Positions 47,401-58,585 of a DNA stretch of 64,000 nucleotides are shown piece by piece. The DNA lies in NCBI GenBank assembly GCA_020726505.1, contig JAHLEZ010000013.1:1798001-1862000 (forward strand), read 5' to 3'. The DNA comes from Leptodontidium sp. MPI-SDFR-AT-0119 (lineage: Eukaryota; Ascomycota; Leotiomycetes; Helotiales; Leptodontidiaceae). Position 1 is the stretch's first letter. Each line of letters starts with the position of its first letter. Position numbers and translations under genes: made by a program. The notes beneath the pieces were generated by a model. It had not been told where the DNA came from, ran no database searches, and saw only the letters and a program-made list of their open reading frames with translations.

Positions 47401-50400
47401 CAAAATCATCACAAAATACCATGGTTCATCTGATCAGCCTACTTTTCCGCCGCTAAAATACAAGATGCCAAATCCCATCTCGCTTCACTCTGTCAATGCT
47501 ACGCTGAGGTTCACCGCACATCCCCTTTCACACAGAAACATGCTATTTCATCCCCACCTTTTCATTCGCATCGAATGATGAAGAGGTCATCACAAAGCAA
47601 TATCTAGAATCATCGCCACGATGAGCAGATACCGGAGAGAATACTCCTCTCGCCTTCGGGAGACGAGAATCCGCACCTGATCCGTGTATTTTCCAAGGGC
47701 AAAACAGCCAATAATAAACAACCTCCTCACAGGTAAGTCAACGCCCAAGTTCCCAACCCCTTTCGCGCTTCAATCGCGCTTCGATACAAAGTCAGCGCAA
47801 CTACTGCCGAGAAGCCCTAATGCAACTCGAGCACACCGCCAACCATCTCCTCAGATACTGAACTGTGCCAAACTATATCCACGTCCCCCTCCTTATCAAG
47901 GGCGGTTGGATGGGTCCTGACGAGACTCAACTGCCGACTCTTATCTCTCCGAACCCTATCCCAGCGACGGCCAACTCTCCTAAATCCTTGAATCCTTGAA
48001 TCGCATCCCCGCAACTCAACGGCGGAGTTGAGTAAACTACAAGGACAAGGACCGGGACTTAGACAAGGACATGGTTGAGGCTCACTCACTCACTCACTCA
48101 CTCATAACTTAACTGACTCGGAGAATTTCGTGAGCAACATTTACCTACCTGGATGCCTGACCAAACCGTCGGGTCCGTCCCTTCAAAGTCCTGTTTTTTC
48201 TTCTTTTCTTTTGTGCTGTACGATATTAAATTGAGCAGCTGATATGGCCGTGCGCCAGGCAAAACCTTCTGCTGCGTCAAACATCGTCCCATTTTGTGTT
48301 TTTTAACCTCCCCCCCGTTCTATTTCGATTTCTGTCTACTTCACCACTTCGCCTTGGAGAATAGAAACACACGAACACGACCAATTTCTCCTCATGTTCA
48401 TCTCTTTCTCTTTCTTATTTCGTTTCCTTACATAGGATAGGTACTCCGTTTAAAAACAAGCCATTTTACTCCTGCCACTTCTATATTTCTTTCGTTAGGT
48501 TAGCCGTTACCAAGCAAAACCAAATCCCGAACCTAGTCGGTACCGCCTGCCCCTCTTCCCAAAACTCTATTAAACACATACGGATGAAACCATCCGCACC
48601 CGCACCGCACCTTGTTTCTTGTCCCTCATCCCTCAACCCCTCATCCCATCCTGCCCCGCCCCGCCTAGCCGAGCATCCGCGCAAAACACAATAAGCGAGG
48701 CTCTTTTTCAGGGGTTTCTGTTTCTCTCCAGGGATGATGTCTGTTTTGTTATATCTCCGAACGGCTTTGTTGCTGCGCTTACTAGCTTCATGGTTCGTTA
48801 ATTCGAGTGGGGAAACGGGCCGAGGGGAACGGAGGGGGGATATCGGTAAATAAGTACGGAAGAAAAAAGATATGGGGCTTGAAGTAGGCAGGGGTTAAAG
48901 GCTTGGGTGGGTGGGTTGGTTGGGGATTGATATCCACTTTCTCTGTAACGTTCCATTTTTCTTCTTGTTTAGGTGGGTGGGTGATTTTGCGATTTTCTCT
49001 GGATTGGGTTGTAAAGGTTTTGAAGTTTTTATTTGCTTTGGGATTTGAGATTTGAGACTGGGTGGTGCGGATATCGCGGATTGGGTTAGATCTGGGTGCG
49101 AGAGGTGAATAAGGAGGGTGATGGGTGATGGGGTGGTATTATATTCTCTGGATTTTAAATGCCAGACTTCATGTCGGTATTGTCGGTCCTGGCGGGTATG
49201 ATAATAATACCAAGCAAAATCTTTACCTCCCGACACCCATCTTCTCATGGTGCTAGGACCTAAACAATTTCATTCCTTGTATGAAGTCACCGGAGGATCA
49301 ACAAACTCCGTAGTGCTACCCCATCTCGTCTTCGTAATCTTGAATTTGCTCTCCGTCTTGATATTCTGAATTTCCCGCTCATGGTATTGAGGTTATTCGT
49401 AATCATGTGGTTTTGGCATTTAAGTGATCACCTTTTACCTCTGTCTTCTTCTTAACAATTTGGGTGTCAGGGAAATGGAAAAGGGGAGTTGCTTTTTCTC
49501 GCTTGCGGATGTTGGGTTTATGCCTGCGTGGGTGCTTGTATAGGGCTGGGCTGGATGGCTGTCGTGTCGGGAGGGAGGATGTGGCATTGTGTTGATGGGT
49601 TTTGGGAGGAGTGTGTGTACAATGCACTTTGGGAAATTCAACTTGATCTTGAATGAACCAAACCCAACCTACCTCGGGCTTTGTGGAGGGTTCGGGAGTC
49701 GGAAGGAAATGAATTTATCCAGGAGGTTTGAGAGAGAAGTTATCAATATGGATCAAGACCCAAGGACCACATTCATCTTACTTATTGGATTGGATTGTGG
49801 TTGGGATGGACAGTAACATCCCTAGACGGAAGAATGCAGTTCAAAGTCGGATCAAATGGCATCTCGTTAGCCTGTGTCGTTGTCTGCTATTGAGTTTATT
49901 TTTTGAATGTTGATTTTTTTTGGCATTGTACTTTCAGGGTTGATTGATGTTAAATTAGAGTTTTGCACTTGTGTTTTTCATTTTTGATTCTCGGTTTTGG
50001 TCTGGTTATCCACGTATTGCGTATTCCCTTCTCTCCTGCCTTTGGGTTCGTTCGCGCTACTCTTTCGTCAATGTAATCACTCTAATGTCTAGCATTCGGA
50101 AACTCACTCTGGATTTGTGGGGGAAGTATCCTTCAATCCTTGGGATCAAATCAAAGAAAGCAGAGGTAAGGGGCCACAATCAATTTGTTGACTTTTTGTG
50201 CTATGTTCATTTCTCCCGATCTAGCATAACGAAGCATCAGACCCACACACTATCTTGTAGCCAACATCTCTACCAATTGGAGTAGTTCCCAATATTCATC
50301 TTGCACTTATACATCTATTTATTCATTCGTTTATCATACAATCATCCCGGTATCATCATACAAGATTATCTCGCCATCAGCTCATGATTATCGTGCATCA

Positions 50401-50486
50401 TCGTAAAATCTAACATCATCTGCACTCTCATCCATCTATCCATTCATCTATCTTTACATTCTCACAAACATTTATTCATTCCATCT

Positions 50487-52140
50487 TTACTTCTTCCGTG
50501 ATTTCGGCACTGCAATCTTCCGTGATGGGAGAACGCAAATGACCTAGATGGTTGAAAATGAAATGTTAGATGTCTTTTCTTCCGAAAAACACAAAATGAA
50601 GGCAGAAAATAACTTACCATATCCTCGACGGTCCGGAGGGTTGATGGTGGTGGTGGAGGGGCAAGGGGAAGAGGGGCAGACGTCGGTGCTACAGTCTTCT
50701 TAGTAATAGGAGCGGCGGAGGCAGAGGGACGGAAAGTAAATGGCTGGGTCTCAATTGGCGCCGCCAATTGCTTGACTGGAGCTGTGGGCTTCACAACCGA
50801 CTTCTTCGTTCTGGACCTCTTGCCGCGAGGGCCGCGAGGGACTGCTGGTGGTGGTGGAGCAGTCTTCTTCAACAATATTGATCAGCATTCAGCACCGTGG
50901 AAATTCCAGCAGAGAAATATACATACTGCTTTGATAGCTTTCAAGGCTTTCGCCTGTTCCTCCGCCATCTCATCCTCGTTTCTTGACCAGGCGTGTGCGA
51001 GCCGCGCAACTTCCACAATAGCCTCATGCTTACTATCCAACAACTCCTCGCACATGAAATCTCGATCCCGGAATGTCTCCTGACCGTACCATTTGTTGCG
51101 GAATTCCTTGGATACTGTACAGTGATAAATGGGGGTGCTATTGTGCAATCTTGCGGCGCTGTTCAGGCTTTGTATTGCACTCTGTACGCATAACTAGTTA
51201 GAATGAGATGCATTGAACGGATGCAGGGCGGTTGGAATTGGTAGTAGGACATACATTGCTCTGCCATTTATGGAGAAGCTTTTGTCCCACATGCGATGTG
51301 AGAATGAGGGCATACTCGCAGCGGCCGTACAGAATTTCTCTTCTGAATCCCTCCTGGTGCGCCACCACGGCGTGATTTCGCTCTGGTGCGTATGTAGCCA
51401 TGGGCTAGTTGACGATGACAATCAACTCCGCTCTCAATGAAGATACGATGTGGTGTCAAACATACCTGAATTGGAATGGCCTTCTCGGGGTTCTTTGGAT
51501 CAAATTGAGCAAGGTACTCTCCCCGCGGACGGTGGTAGTAGATCCACAACAAAACATGCTCACAAGCATCACGCAGAGCGTCCTCACGCGTCTCATGCGG
51601 CATGTTAGTCGTACTCTCAAAGATCATCAATCTGTAATTCAGGCGGCAGGATATCCATCCACGGGGAACACTCGTGAAATTTTGGGAAGTGTGTAGGTAC
51701 TCGCGGGTGCTGATGTCGCCTAACATCTTAATTGCGTCACTGGGAATGAGGCCGCAGGTCATCTTGGTGGTTCGGACGTGCTTTGAGGAGCGGAGGAAGT
51801 CGTTGAAGAAGTCTTTTTGTCCGATGAGGAATTCATCAAGGCCGCGCTTGTCGCCGCAGTTGCTCTCCACGAGTTGGAAGATGGGATCTGGTGCTGGGGT
51901 GGCGAAGATTGGTGCGTCGTACATTGGTGCGTCCGCTGCTGATGCATCTGGCATTGTGGCCTCTGTCATTCGGACCGCATCTGACATCTGGATATCAGTC
52001 ATTTGGACGGCGTCTGACATTTTCAATGGTAATGTCGGTTTGTATTTGGTGGTGGAAGAGCTGTTGTTGTGTGCGGGTTTGGGTTCGCGTTGTTGATGTT
52101 GTTGATAAAGTTCAAGACGCGACGGGACGCGTGTTTTCAT
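50487..52140 (-). CDS. Hypothetical protein with repeated MSDA motif, five exons
   Basis: Exons in transcription order: 52140-51466, 51404-51255, 51181-50927, 50866-50618, 50543-50487; every exon is a multiple of three and the joined protein is 461 aa. The N-terminus is Gln/Ser-rich, with a duplicated MSDAVQMTD/MSDAVRMTE motif. The central part (about residues 90-310) looks globular: EFLIGQKDFFNDFLRSSKHV, WISCRLNYRLMIFEST, EGFRREILYGRCEYALILTS, and a helical, charged segment ending MAEEQAKALKAIKA. The C-terminus is a Pro-rich, Lys-rich basic tail (VPRGPRGKRSRTKKSVVKP; PSRKIAVPKSRKK) that suggests nucleic-acid or nuclear association. I do not recognise the family. A shorter start at Met 52020 is possible. 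Confidence 0.75.
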
Positions 52141-55100
52141 TGAGGATATACTCTGTTGCAACTAGCCGTTGCTAAGTTACGCGCTTATGCCTGGGCCTGA
52201 GGTTCTGTCTACTTCTTCTCCTTGAAAGTGGAGAACGCGCCGTTGATGTTATTCCGAACTCGATCGGGGAGATTAAGCGAAATGCCCCCTTCTCATCACC
52301 AGCATGAGTAATTGGGGAAATACTGCGGTCCAGCGGCAGCGGCAGCGGACGAGAGGCGATGCAATGTAGGTCTGGGTCGATAGATAGGGAGGAACCGGAG
52401 GGAATATTTATACCCCTTTGTGAGTAAAGTCCCAGTTGCCAACAGCTGATTGATTCATGTGTGGGTTTCAATCGGGCGGTGCCTCCGTGTTTTGCGCCGA
52501 GGAATGGTCGATTGCTCTTGTTCTACTTTCCTTCTTCTCTTTCGATACTATAATTGGTACTTCAGCTCGTTGAGGCTACCTCAGGTGATGACGGGTGCTT
52601 TGCTGGGACTCAAAGAGCGAGTTCTTCTCGAGGAAGATTACAACGAAGGTCGCTACCTCGAGGGCGGATATCGAGCAAGTTAGTGAAAGGGGGGAGAAAC
52701 AGGTCGATGTGAGAAAGTAGTGGGTTTGTGCTAGGGCTTTAGGGAAATTTGCCGTGGAAATACCCGTACGTTGTGGAACACTCAAGTGGCGCATGGACGT
52801 GGCTTGCTCTTTTTCTGTGCGTAGAATGGAATTTGTCTCCAGAGAGTTCATCTCCATAGAGTTCAGTAAGCTCGGCAACTAATAGACCTATATGTAGTAC
52901 TCCAGAGGAATCATCTTGGAGAAAGGCAGACTGCGAAACAGTTACTAGCGAAATGTTTCATCCAACTCAGCCTGGCTTGGCCATCAGGTGGCCGAAACCC
53001 GTGGCCCAGTATGAGGAGGCCATTGGCATCTTCCTTTCAGCGGCGCAGAGACGGGCTGAATTTTTGCATTATGGTAAAGCAAAGACAGCTCGCAAGGTTG
53101 GATATAGTTCCCATGGATGCAGGGAGAGAGCATACAATGCAGGGAGGTCCCGGGTAGCGGTGGTGGTGTTGTTGTGCAGTCTAATTAAGCGAGGAACGCC
53201 GGCTAGTTTACATAACCAAATAACACGCTTGGTCTTCCAAGAATGTGGTATGGCCAAGTGGGCGCAGTGAATTGATGGAGTTGGAAGTCAAGAATCGTAA
53301 ATGAAAATTCATTGTTCTTGCTCCAACAGAAGCCATGCAGCCGCACTTGCAATGACGGCGTGATACCACATTCACGCTGGCACAGAGGAAATGTCCTCTG
53401 CCCCCATAAAGAAAAAGGTGATGTTCAAGAGTGAGACGAGGTGCGATAGCGTGCTTCGGCCCTCTCTCACGCTCTGATCATAAAGTTCATCACTGATTTC
53501 AATTCTCCAGCCAAAATCCTCTGCACTGTGGCTTAACAACCACACCGGGTTCAATCCCCGGTTTGAAGAAGCAAATTCTGTCTTGGCTTCCTTCATTAGA
53601 GGTTAAAAAATCAATATGGCGCCCAATGTTGATTTTTTTGCGTTTTGTTTTCCTGGAATCGTGGCGGGTGTTCTGGTTTTCGCGTTTGTTTTGATTCGCC
53701 GTTTCTCTGGCAATTTAAGCGAGCTTTGTCCTTTGAACCGCGGAACAAGGCAAAAGAGCAATGCGCGAAATCCCACCACTCTCTTCTTCAGCAAGAACAA
53801 TACCGTTTTCCTGTGAAGGTGGGATTACAAGAAGGAGTGTCCTAGTGCCGTTGCAGAAATGACATTGAGCACTCTCGCACTGGCTGGGCTTACTTAGAAC
53901 TGAAGGGAATCCTCAATTGAAGCTGCCTTAAGGTGGACAGGGTTGTAATCCTCGAATGCTTTGCAGGTTTCCCTACCTGTGTAATAATTTCTTGAGGAAG
54001 AACGGCCAAGCCCTACATCAACATCAGAGTCCACCTGCCCCTTTATCAACCAAGTGGGGCCTACTCAGCATTCCTGAGACTCGACTAGCTGCCGATATTC
54101 TTGCGCCTGCCGTCCCTGCACAGCCTCTCGGTTCTCATCACTACAGAAAAAGGGTCAGCATGACAGATTTTGGGCCTCCAAAAGTCCTTTGTACTACGAC
54201 CGAGAGAAAAATGGATCATCAATCAGGGCATGCAAATCACGGCCAGTAAGCTTGCCTATTAGACTGTTGCTGAGGACCGCAATGAAGGACAATGGTCTAG
54301 AAGCAAACGGCGCTCAAACTTTCTGCGGTCTTTTAAAGTAGATGTATCTTGTCTATATTGAAGTAGAAAGTAAGGAGTGAGACAAATGAAGTTGGGCAAG
54401 ACAGTCACCTGGCGCTAGCCTGTCCACTGCTAAGCGAAGCACCATCCCTCTTTGTATTCCAAACATCTCGATGCCGAGAATTCCAAATCTGCAGCATCAT
54501 TTCTTGATTGAATTTATGTAACTCAATACTCCTCTAATCAAATCGCTTCCCAAGGAATGAAGGCGTTGCCTACTCCGAGATAATACCAGACCCTGCATTG
54601 ACACCACGTCAGGCCACGTGTCATCAAGATAAACGTTGTGGCCGCGTGAGCGCCATTATCTTGCTGAATACCCATCTAAGGTATTTTTCTTTTGACGAAA
54701 TTGACATTCCTTGTAAAAAGCTTTGATTCCAAGACTTGGGGCATGTATCTCAGATGTTTTCATAACGGTCCGGGAATTGTCTCTACTCCTTGAAAGGCTC
54801 TTCACTCTTCAATTTTCAGGTTCTCTTCTGTCCTAGGATTGAAGTTCTTGTCCATTGAACTTGCGAATCAGCCTGAGTAACGAAGCTAGGTCGATATTTT
54901 AGACCACGAGGAAGAGCGACATACTCTGACCTTGATCTGAATCCTCAGAGACCCTGTCCCAGAATCCCGCGAAGCCTTCAATTCTTCACCCAAGTGGTTT
55001 CATTTTCGGAGATCAGGCCACTTTTGAGACTGTTAAGTCAAGTGAGTCTGTTCAAGACTCGACTTTCGCCTCATACATGACGAAGTGGACGATGTAGATC

Positions 55101-56086
55101 TCGATTGCTCTCAGACGCCTGATCTTGCCAAGTCGGCATTGAGCATATCAGGGAAACTTTGGCTTGTAGGAAAGTGCCCTGGTGAGCAGCACGATTTGAA
55201 CTTGCCTTCGCTTTTTGGAAGCCCATTAACAAAACGACGGAGATGAAGAGTTTCCAAGCGTGAATAAGCCTGGCTTACCCACATATGTGGCAACTCCGCA
55301 CCCATAGGCCCCGATACAATCGCGGCGGAGCATTTGTTTTGCGATCCCTATGAGAAATCAAAAATAAGTGAAGGCAGGACTGGAACAAAGAACTTCTCGT
55401 TGACACACACATAAGGCCCACACAAAAGGTCTGGTGGGTACTCAGAGTGCCGTCCAAGAGACGTCGCATTTCCTCTCTGATGATGAATTTGCATTCGTAC
55501 CTAAGTCCCCATTTCCAAGTTATTGTATAGGCACGTTCTCTAACAATTAAGCAGGATGTATGCAGAACACTTTGAGCGGAATAGTAATAAAAGCACCAAA
55601 TGAAAAGTCCTAGCAACAAAGGAAACAGGTGTAAGAAAATCAGTCGTTAACACCCTCAGGATCTTCACAACCTGGCTGTGGAAGAGAATGAAGATTTCTG
55701 GTGTGCCTAAGCTGATTCTAGGACATTTTAATTGTCTCATTTATTTTCAATGCTTCCTTGACTGGTTTTGAAATTTGATGAAGCATGGACCTGTGCCAAG
55801 TCCCATATTATCCGAGCTAGGTATTGTTTCACTAGAAGTCATTAACCCTCCCTGTCCCTTCCAGGCAAAACAATTCAAAGGAGAAGGGTGGGTTCTAAGA
55901 ATATTTTCATTTGCTTGAAGTAAAAAGGTTTTCTAATCCATCGCAAAAAGAACCTCTCATATCGTAGGGAATCTGGGTATCATCAAAGTACAAGTATAAA
56001 CAAACTCCCCACACCAGTTACCATGTAAGCCAGACTAGCTGCCCCACCAGAACAAGATGGAAAATGACCCAGTATACACTGCGAGC
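52141..56086. other. Intergenic, 3.9 kb
   Basis: No gene is supported. Near 53.4-53.75 kb there is a possible degenerate copy of the repeat seen at 60.3 and 61.4 kb. The remaining DNA shows only short ORFs without domains. Confidence 0.5.
53440..53750 (+). repeat. Possible third, degenerate copy of the 60-61.7 kb repeat
   Basis: It shares ordered landmarks with the two better copies: a CGGCCC-CTCTCTGA-like block, AAATCCTCTGC, GGTTCAATCCCC, AGAGGTTAAAA and AATTTAAGCGAG. A perfect 5-bp stem (CCGGG/CCCGG) flanks TTCAATC at 53548-53564, like a tRNA T-arm, but I could not fold a whole tRNA. Confidence 0.4.
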
Positions 56087-58585
56087 TTAATCGACTTTGA
56101 GGCCCGAGAACTGCTCGTCTGCTAGACGATCAATTTCCGCATCTCTCATCTTCTTTCCCCTTTCCAGATCCAAGTTGATATCCACCGTGGAATCATCACT
56201 ATCGCTGCCATCATCCTCAGGAGCAGCAGAAACCTGGCCCACCCCGCTTTGTGTCGTCGTATCCGTATCGGCAACGTCGGAGTCTGCGGGAGGTTGAGTC
56301 TCTGGTGATGTACTGGGGGGATGTGCGGCAGAGGGGGTTGTTGATGCGGAGGCGGAGTTTTGTTGAAGAGAAAACGAAGCAAGTTGGTCGGAGATCTCGT
56401 CGTCGTCGTTCGCATGGCTGTCGGTCTGGTCAGACTGGTCACGATCTCCTGACTCTGGTGCTTGGTCAGATTCCTCGCCCTGGTCGAGACCTTCGTCGTC
56501 CGACTCTCCATCTCCAAAGTCCTCGTCTTCATCTTCATCTTCGTCGAGCTCGTCTTCCTCGCTCTCCTCTTCCTCTTCCTCTTCCTCAGCATCACTGTCC
56601 TCGTTTTCTTCTTCCTGGGATTGTGCAGATTCTCCGGACTCGGAAACTTCATCCAGTCCCGCATCTTCGCCTTCACCACTCGCCGCCTCTTCGTCAACAT
56701 CAGCAGTGTCCTGACCCTCTCCATCGCCCTCGATATCGCTTTGCTCCGCCCAGCCGTCTCCACCCATCTCGTCGTCGAAAGGATTCTGCTCGTCTATGTC
56801 TGATGGCGGGTCAGACAAAGTATCCGAGTCGTAATCGACGGATTGAGCGTCGCTCATCGTGGCGTCGTTCTCAACAGACTGCTGAGTGGTTGAAGAAATA
56901 GATGCGCCGTGCGAATCGGGATCGTTGTCTCCGTCATCATCACTGTCTTCCTCATCTCCGCTCTGGTCATCCTCACTCGCATCTTCCATGTTCTCGTCAT
57001 CTGTCTCAACGTCCATCTCTGATCCTTCTTGCCCGTCGAGCTCATCCTCCATATCATCGTCCGGGGCTCTGCCTTTATCCAGACCTTTGAGAGCAGCCCA
57101 CGAACCGGGTGTATGGCCCTTGGCTTCGTCTGAGAATTCCGAGTCGTCATCAAATGCTTCCATCTCAGCGTCTTCGTCGACTTCCATATTTGACTCTTCA
57201 TCCACCTCCATCGCAGATGCCTCCGAATCGACGGTGGCCGGACTGGCTGCTTTCTCCATGTCTTGATCGGTTTGTTCGGGTGAATTGGTGGGGGCATTTG
57301 AGATTTGCTGAACGGCCATGTCGTCAATAGTTTGAGTGACTTTCATACAATCTGTGGAGGCTGAATTCGGCAGGAGAGGGCTGGTCAATGAAGTTGGTGT
57401 CGAAGGGTGTGAGGCGGCTGATATCTGGGAATTGATATCTTCGACAGAAGGAGCTTTGGAAGACGCAGCTACTCTATCATCCGAGCTGAAACTCATGGAT
57501 GTGTCCTCGCTGTCATGCGAACTACTCGATCCACGTGCCGCAATCGTATCGCTGTTCTGCTGTGGTGGCATATGGGTCAACGATTGGGCAAGCTGTGCCA
57601 TACTCAGTCTTGGAGTGTACTTGACCACTTGATTGTGAGGAGTGCTTAGAAGATGAGGGTTGACTTCATAGATCAGACCAGATGACTCTGAAACACCCCC
57701 AGCCGGTTGAACGTGCTTAAGACAAGTTGGCTTCGCGCTGGACTCCAGGATCGCCGAGGATGAGGTGGCAGAGCTGACAGGAAGATTTGCAGTCTTAGGA
57801 GCCGCAGAGGGCTTGATGACAGGTGTCGGGTTTTGCATGATAGCAGGAGATACTTGTGGTTGCGAGTTCATCGAAGAATGTGCGAAGCTGGTTTGCTTTC
57901 CTGCTTGTAAGTGGAGCTCGTTGGAAACACTCTTGGCTTGCTTGAGGAATTTGTCGGCTATGGTCCACACTCGTCCATCACCGCCAATCGAATGATCTCC
58001 ATGACCTTTTGATGCTGCGTGCAGAATTCCGAAGGCAATATCATCTCGCAAGCTCATGCTCGAGACCTGCTTTGCAATACCTCTGCTGAGTTGTTCGGAG
58101 AGCTGACGTACGTTTGCAAGCAGCTCCACCGGGCCATGGTACTTCAAGATTGTCATGAGTTGTGACACAAACTGCTCCATAACGGCTGGGGTGTTCTTCT
58201 CATTGGTGGTATCCTTCTTGTCTCCAGGTAGCAGATTAGATCTGAGAGTCTTGATTGCAAGCGGCTCGTTGGCACCAGGTTCTAGATTGGGACCAGTTGA
58301 TATCGCTGAAGCCCGTCTCTTTCTCTGAGAACTAGGGGTGGCTGGTCTGGGGACATAAAGTGCCATCTGACTGTTGGCAGAGCTTGGTATGGAGGTAGTT
58401 GAATAAAGGTTGTTCGATTCTGAGGGTGGGACAATGGGATTTGAAGAATGGATGTTTGCCTTTGAGGATGCGGCGTTGGGAGGGAAGGCGATTGTTCCAG
58501 AACCAGACTTCGACTTGGATGGTGCAACTCTCTTCTTTCGTGTCTGTGAAGATGTCGATGAGGAGGTGTGGGGAACTTGGGTTTG
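56087..58585 (-). CDS. Long acidic, probably disordered protein; 5' exon missing
   Basis: The frame is open for 832 codons. An ATG at 58366 gives 759 aa, but the frame stays open a further 73 codons to a good acceptor (CTGAC...TTCCAG, exon starting 58585). That stretch is protein-like and basic (RKKRVAPSKSKSGSG), so the true start is probably in an upstream exon I could not place. The N-terminal third has a Pro/Ser-rich basic start and one likely folded helical region at about residues 60-145 of the shorter form (AVMEQFVSQLMTILKYHGPV, REDD-type charges, DKFLKQAKSVSNEL). From about residue 390 to 700 it is dominated by Asp, Glu and Ser, followed by a short conserved-looking tail (KKMRDAEIDRLADEQFSGLK). 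A nuclear chaperone- or chromatin-like role would fit such acidity, but that is inference. Family unrecognised. Confidence 0.72.
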   Translation of the reverse strand, partial: QTQVPHTSSSTSSQTRKKRVAPSKSKSGSGTIAFPPNAASSKANIHSSNPIVPPSESNNLYSTTSIPSSANSQMALYVPRPATPSSQRKRRASAISTGPNLEPGANEPLAIKTLRSNLLPGDKKDTTNEKNTPAVMEQFVSQLMTILKYHGPVELLANVRQLSEQLSRGIAKQVSSMSLRDDIAFGILHAASKGHGDHSIGGDGRVWTIADKFLKQAKSVSNELHLQAGKQTSFAHSSMNSQPQVSPAIMQNPTPVIKPSAAPKTANLPVSSATSSSAILESSAKPTCLKHVQPAGGVSESSGLIYEVNPHLLSTPHNQVVKYTPRLSMAQLAQSLTHMPPQQNSDTIAARGSSSSHDSEDTSMSFSSDDRVAASSKAPSVEDINSQISAASHPSTPTSLTSPLLPNSASTDCMKVTQTIDDMAVQQISNAPTNSPEQTDQDMEKAASPATVDSEASAMEVDEESNMEVDEDAEMEAFDDDSEFSDEAKGHTPGSWAALKGLDKGRAPDDDMEDELDGQEGSEMDVETDDENMEDASEDDQSGDEEDSDDDGDNDPDSHGASISSTTQQSVENDATMSDAQSVDYDSDTLSDPPSDIDEQNPFDDEMGGDGWAEQSDIEGDGEGQDTADVDEEAASGEGEDAGLDEVSESGESAQSQEEENEDSDAEEEEEEEESEEDELDEDEDEDEDFGDGESDDEGLDQGEESDQAPESGDRDQSDQTDSHANDDDEISDQLASFSLQQNSASASTTPSAAHPPSTSPETQPPADSDVADTDTTTQSGVGQVSAAPEDDGSDSDDSTVDINLDLERGKKMRDAEIDRLADEQFSGLKVD

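Larger units (their letters stand above)
37577..50486. other. Gene desert, 12.9 kb of low-complexity intergenic DNA
   Basis: I could not support a single protein gene. Short ORFs are numerous but none has a domain, signal peptide or joinable exon. The DNA is built of simple sequence: GGT/GGTAGG blocks (37.7-38.3 kb), CCCAG blocks (38.33-38.75), GGGAT blocks (39.2-39.4), CACCGTCT units (41.1 kb), GA repeat, A run, TCACTCACTCAC units (42.56 and 48.09 kb). The plus strand alternates between C-rich and G-rich blocks, with switches near 38.8, 44.25 and 48.8 kb. Long untranslated leaders or noncoding RNAs cannot be excluded. Confidence 0.65.

Noticed and set aside
53500..53575. Candidate tRNA around the CCGGG-TTCAATC-CCCGG hairpin
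   Set aside because: The T-arm is perfect but no matching acceptor stem, D-arm or anticodon arm could be placed.
56251..57330. Long antisense ORFs opposite the acidic protein
   Set aside because: They arise from the GAN codons of the Asp/Glu-rich frame and have repetitive Ser/Leu composition.
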